Assembly: GCA_030529455.1 (NCBI GenBank)
Contig: JAUMWV010000021.1
Coordinates: 1 to 33,010, forward strand
DNA from: Propionibacteriaceae bacterium
GTDB taxonomy: Bacteria; Actinomycetota; Actinomycetes; Propionibacteriales; Propionibacteriaceae
DNA: 33,010 nt
Reading direction: 5' to 3'
The notes below the pieces were generated by a model. It had not been told where the DNA came from. It did not search any database and worked only from the letters and a program-made list of their open reading frames with translations. Positions 32,979-33,010 of this stretch are shown piece after piece (positions within the stretch are counted from its first letter, which is position 1; each line of letters starts with the position of its first letter). A program made the position numbers and the translations under genes.

Positions 32979-33010
32979 TAGACTGCGCCGCAAGCAGGTC
33001 GCCGCAAGCA
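32979..33010 (+). promoter_or_regulatory. Right-edge -10 box and 14-nt direct repeat
   Basis: TAGACT (32979-32984) fits the -10 consensus seen elsewhere in the window and points rightward. Directly after it CGCCGCAAGCA occurs twice at a 14-nt period (32986-32996 and 33000-33010), cut by the window edge. The remainder of 32834-32978 holds no supported gene. Confidence 0.3.

Overview
The window is very GC-rich, densely packed, typical actinomycete chromosome. Organism clues are a mycothione reductase (mycothiol redox buffering occurs only in Actinomycetota), the tiny ribosomal protein bS22, the actinobacterial gene order phosphatase-resA-ccdA-resB-ccsB, and many leaderless promoters (a TAnnnT box 6-7 nt before a start codon). 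A relative of the Propionibacteriales is my best guess, at low confidence. I saw no rRNA, tRNA, CRISPR array or insertion sequence.

Layout. (1) 1-4827: a truncated GH3 lipoprotein coupled to mycothione reductase (minus), then ptsH-ptsI and a short-chain dehydrogenase (plus). (2) 4862-10221 (minus): a phosphatase followed by the System II cytochrome c maturation operon (resA-like, ccdA, resB, ccsB), tightly coupled to a GerMN/Gmad2 membrane protein. (3) 10261-16665 (minus): hemD fused to a degenerate methyltransferase domain, a glutaredoxin-like protein, bS22, proC and asd, then a coupled trio (TIM-barrel isomerase, proline dehydrogenase, CPBP membrane protein). (4) 16821-20747: a VOC protein, a long-chain acyl-CoA ligase with a palindromic operator candidate, a small amphipathic-helix protein and ilvE. 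(5) 20748-22494: an orphan gene of foreign-looking composition in gene-poor flanks. (6) 22495-24534 (minus): a full-length glutamine-type NAD synthetase that appears to have lost its glutaminase nucleophile. (7) 24685-33010 (plus): a Tad/Flp-type secretion locus with SAF (CpaB-like), CpaE-like, a 50-codon leader ORF, CpaF/TadA ATPase, TadB, TadC, a 60-aa Flp-like pilin and a 958-aa membrane protein with two LysM domains and a C-terminal SARP/BTAD-type region.

The most interesting part is region 7. Its two transcription units start from twin promoters sharing a TTATCCACAG box exactly 60 nt before the ATG. The last protein has the layout of a trans-membrane one-component regulator: wall-binding LysM domains predicted outside, a transcription-factor-like domain inside. 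It also carries an in-frame internal ATG with a good Shine-Dalgarno exactly at the domain boundary, which could release a soluble regulator of about 250 aa. The NAD synthetase lacking its catalytic Cys is the most testable enzymological anomaly.
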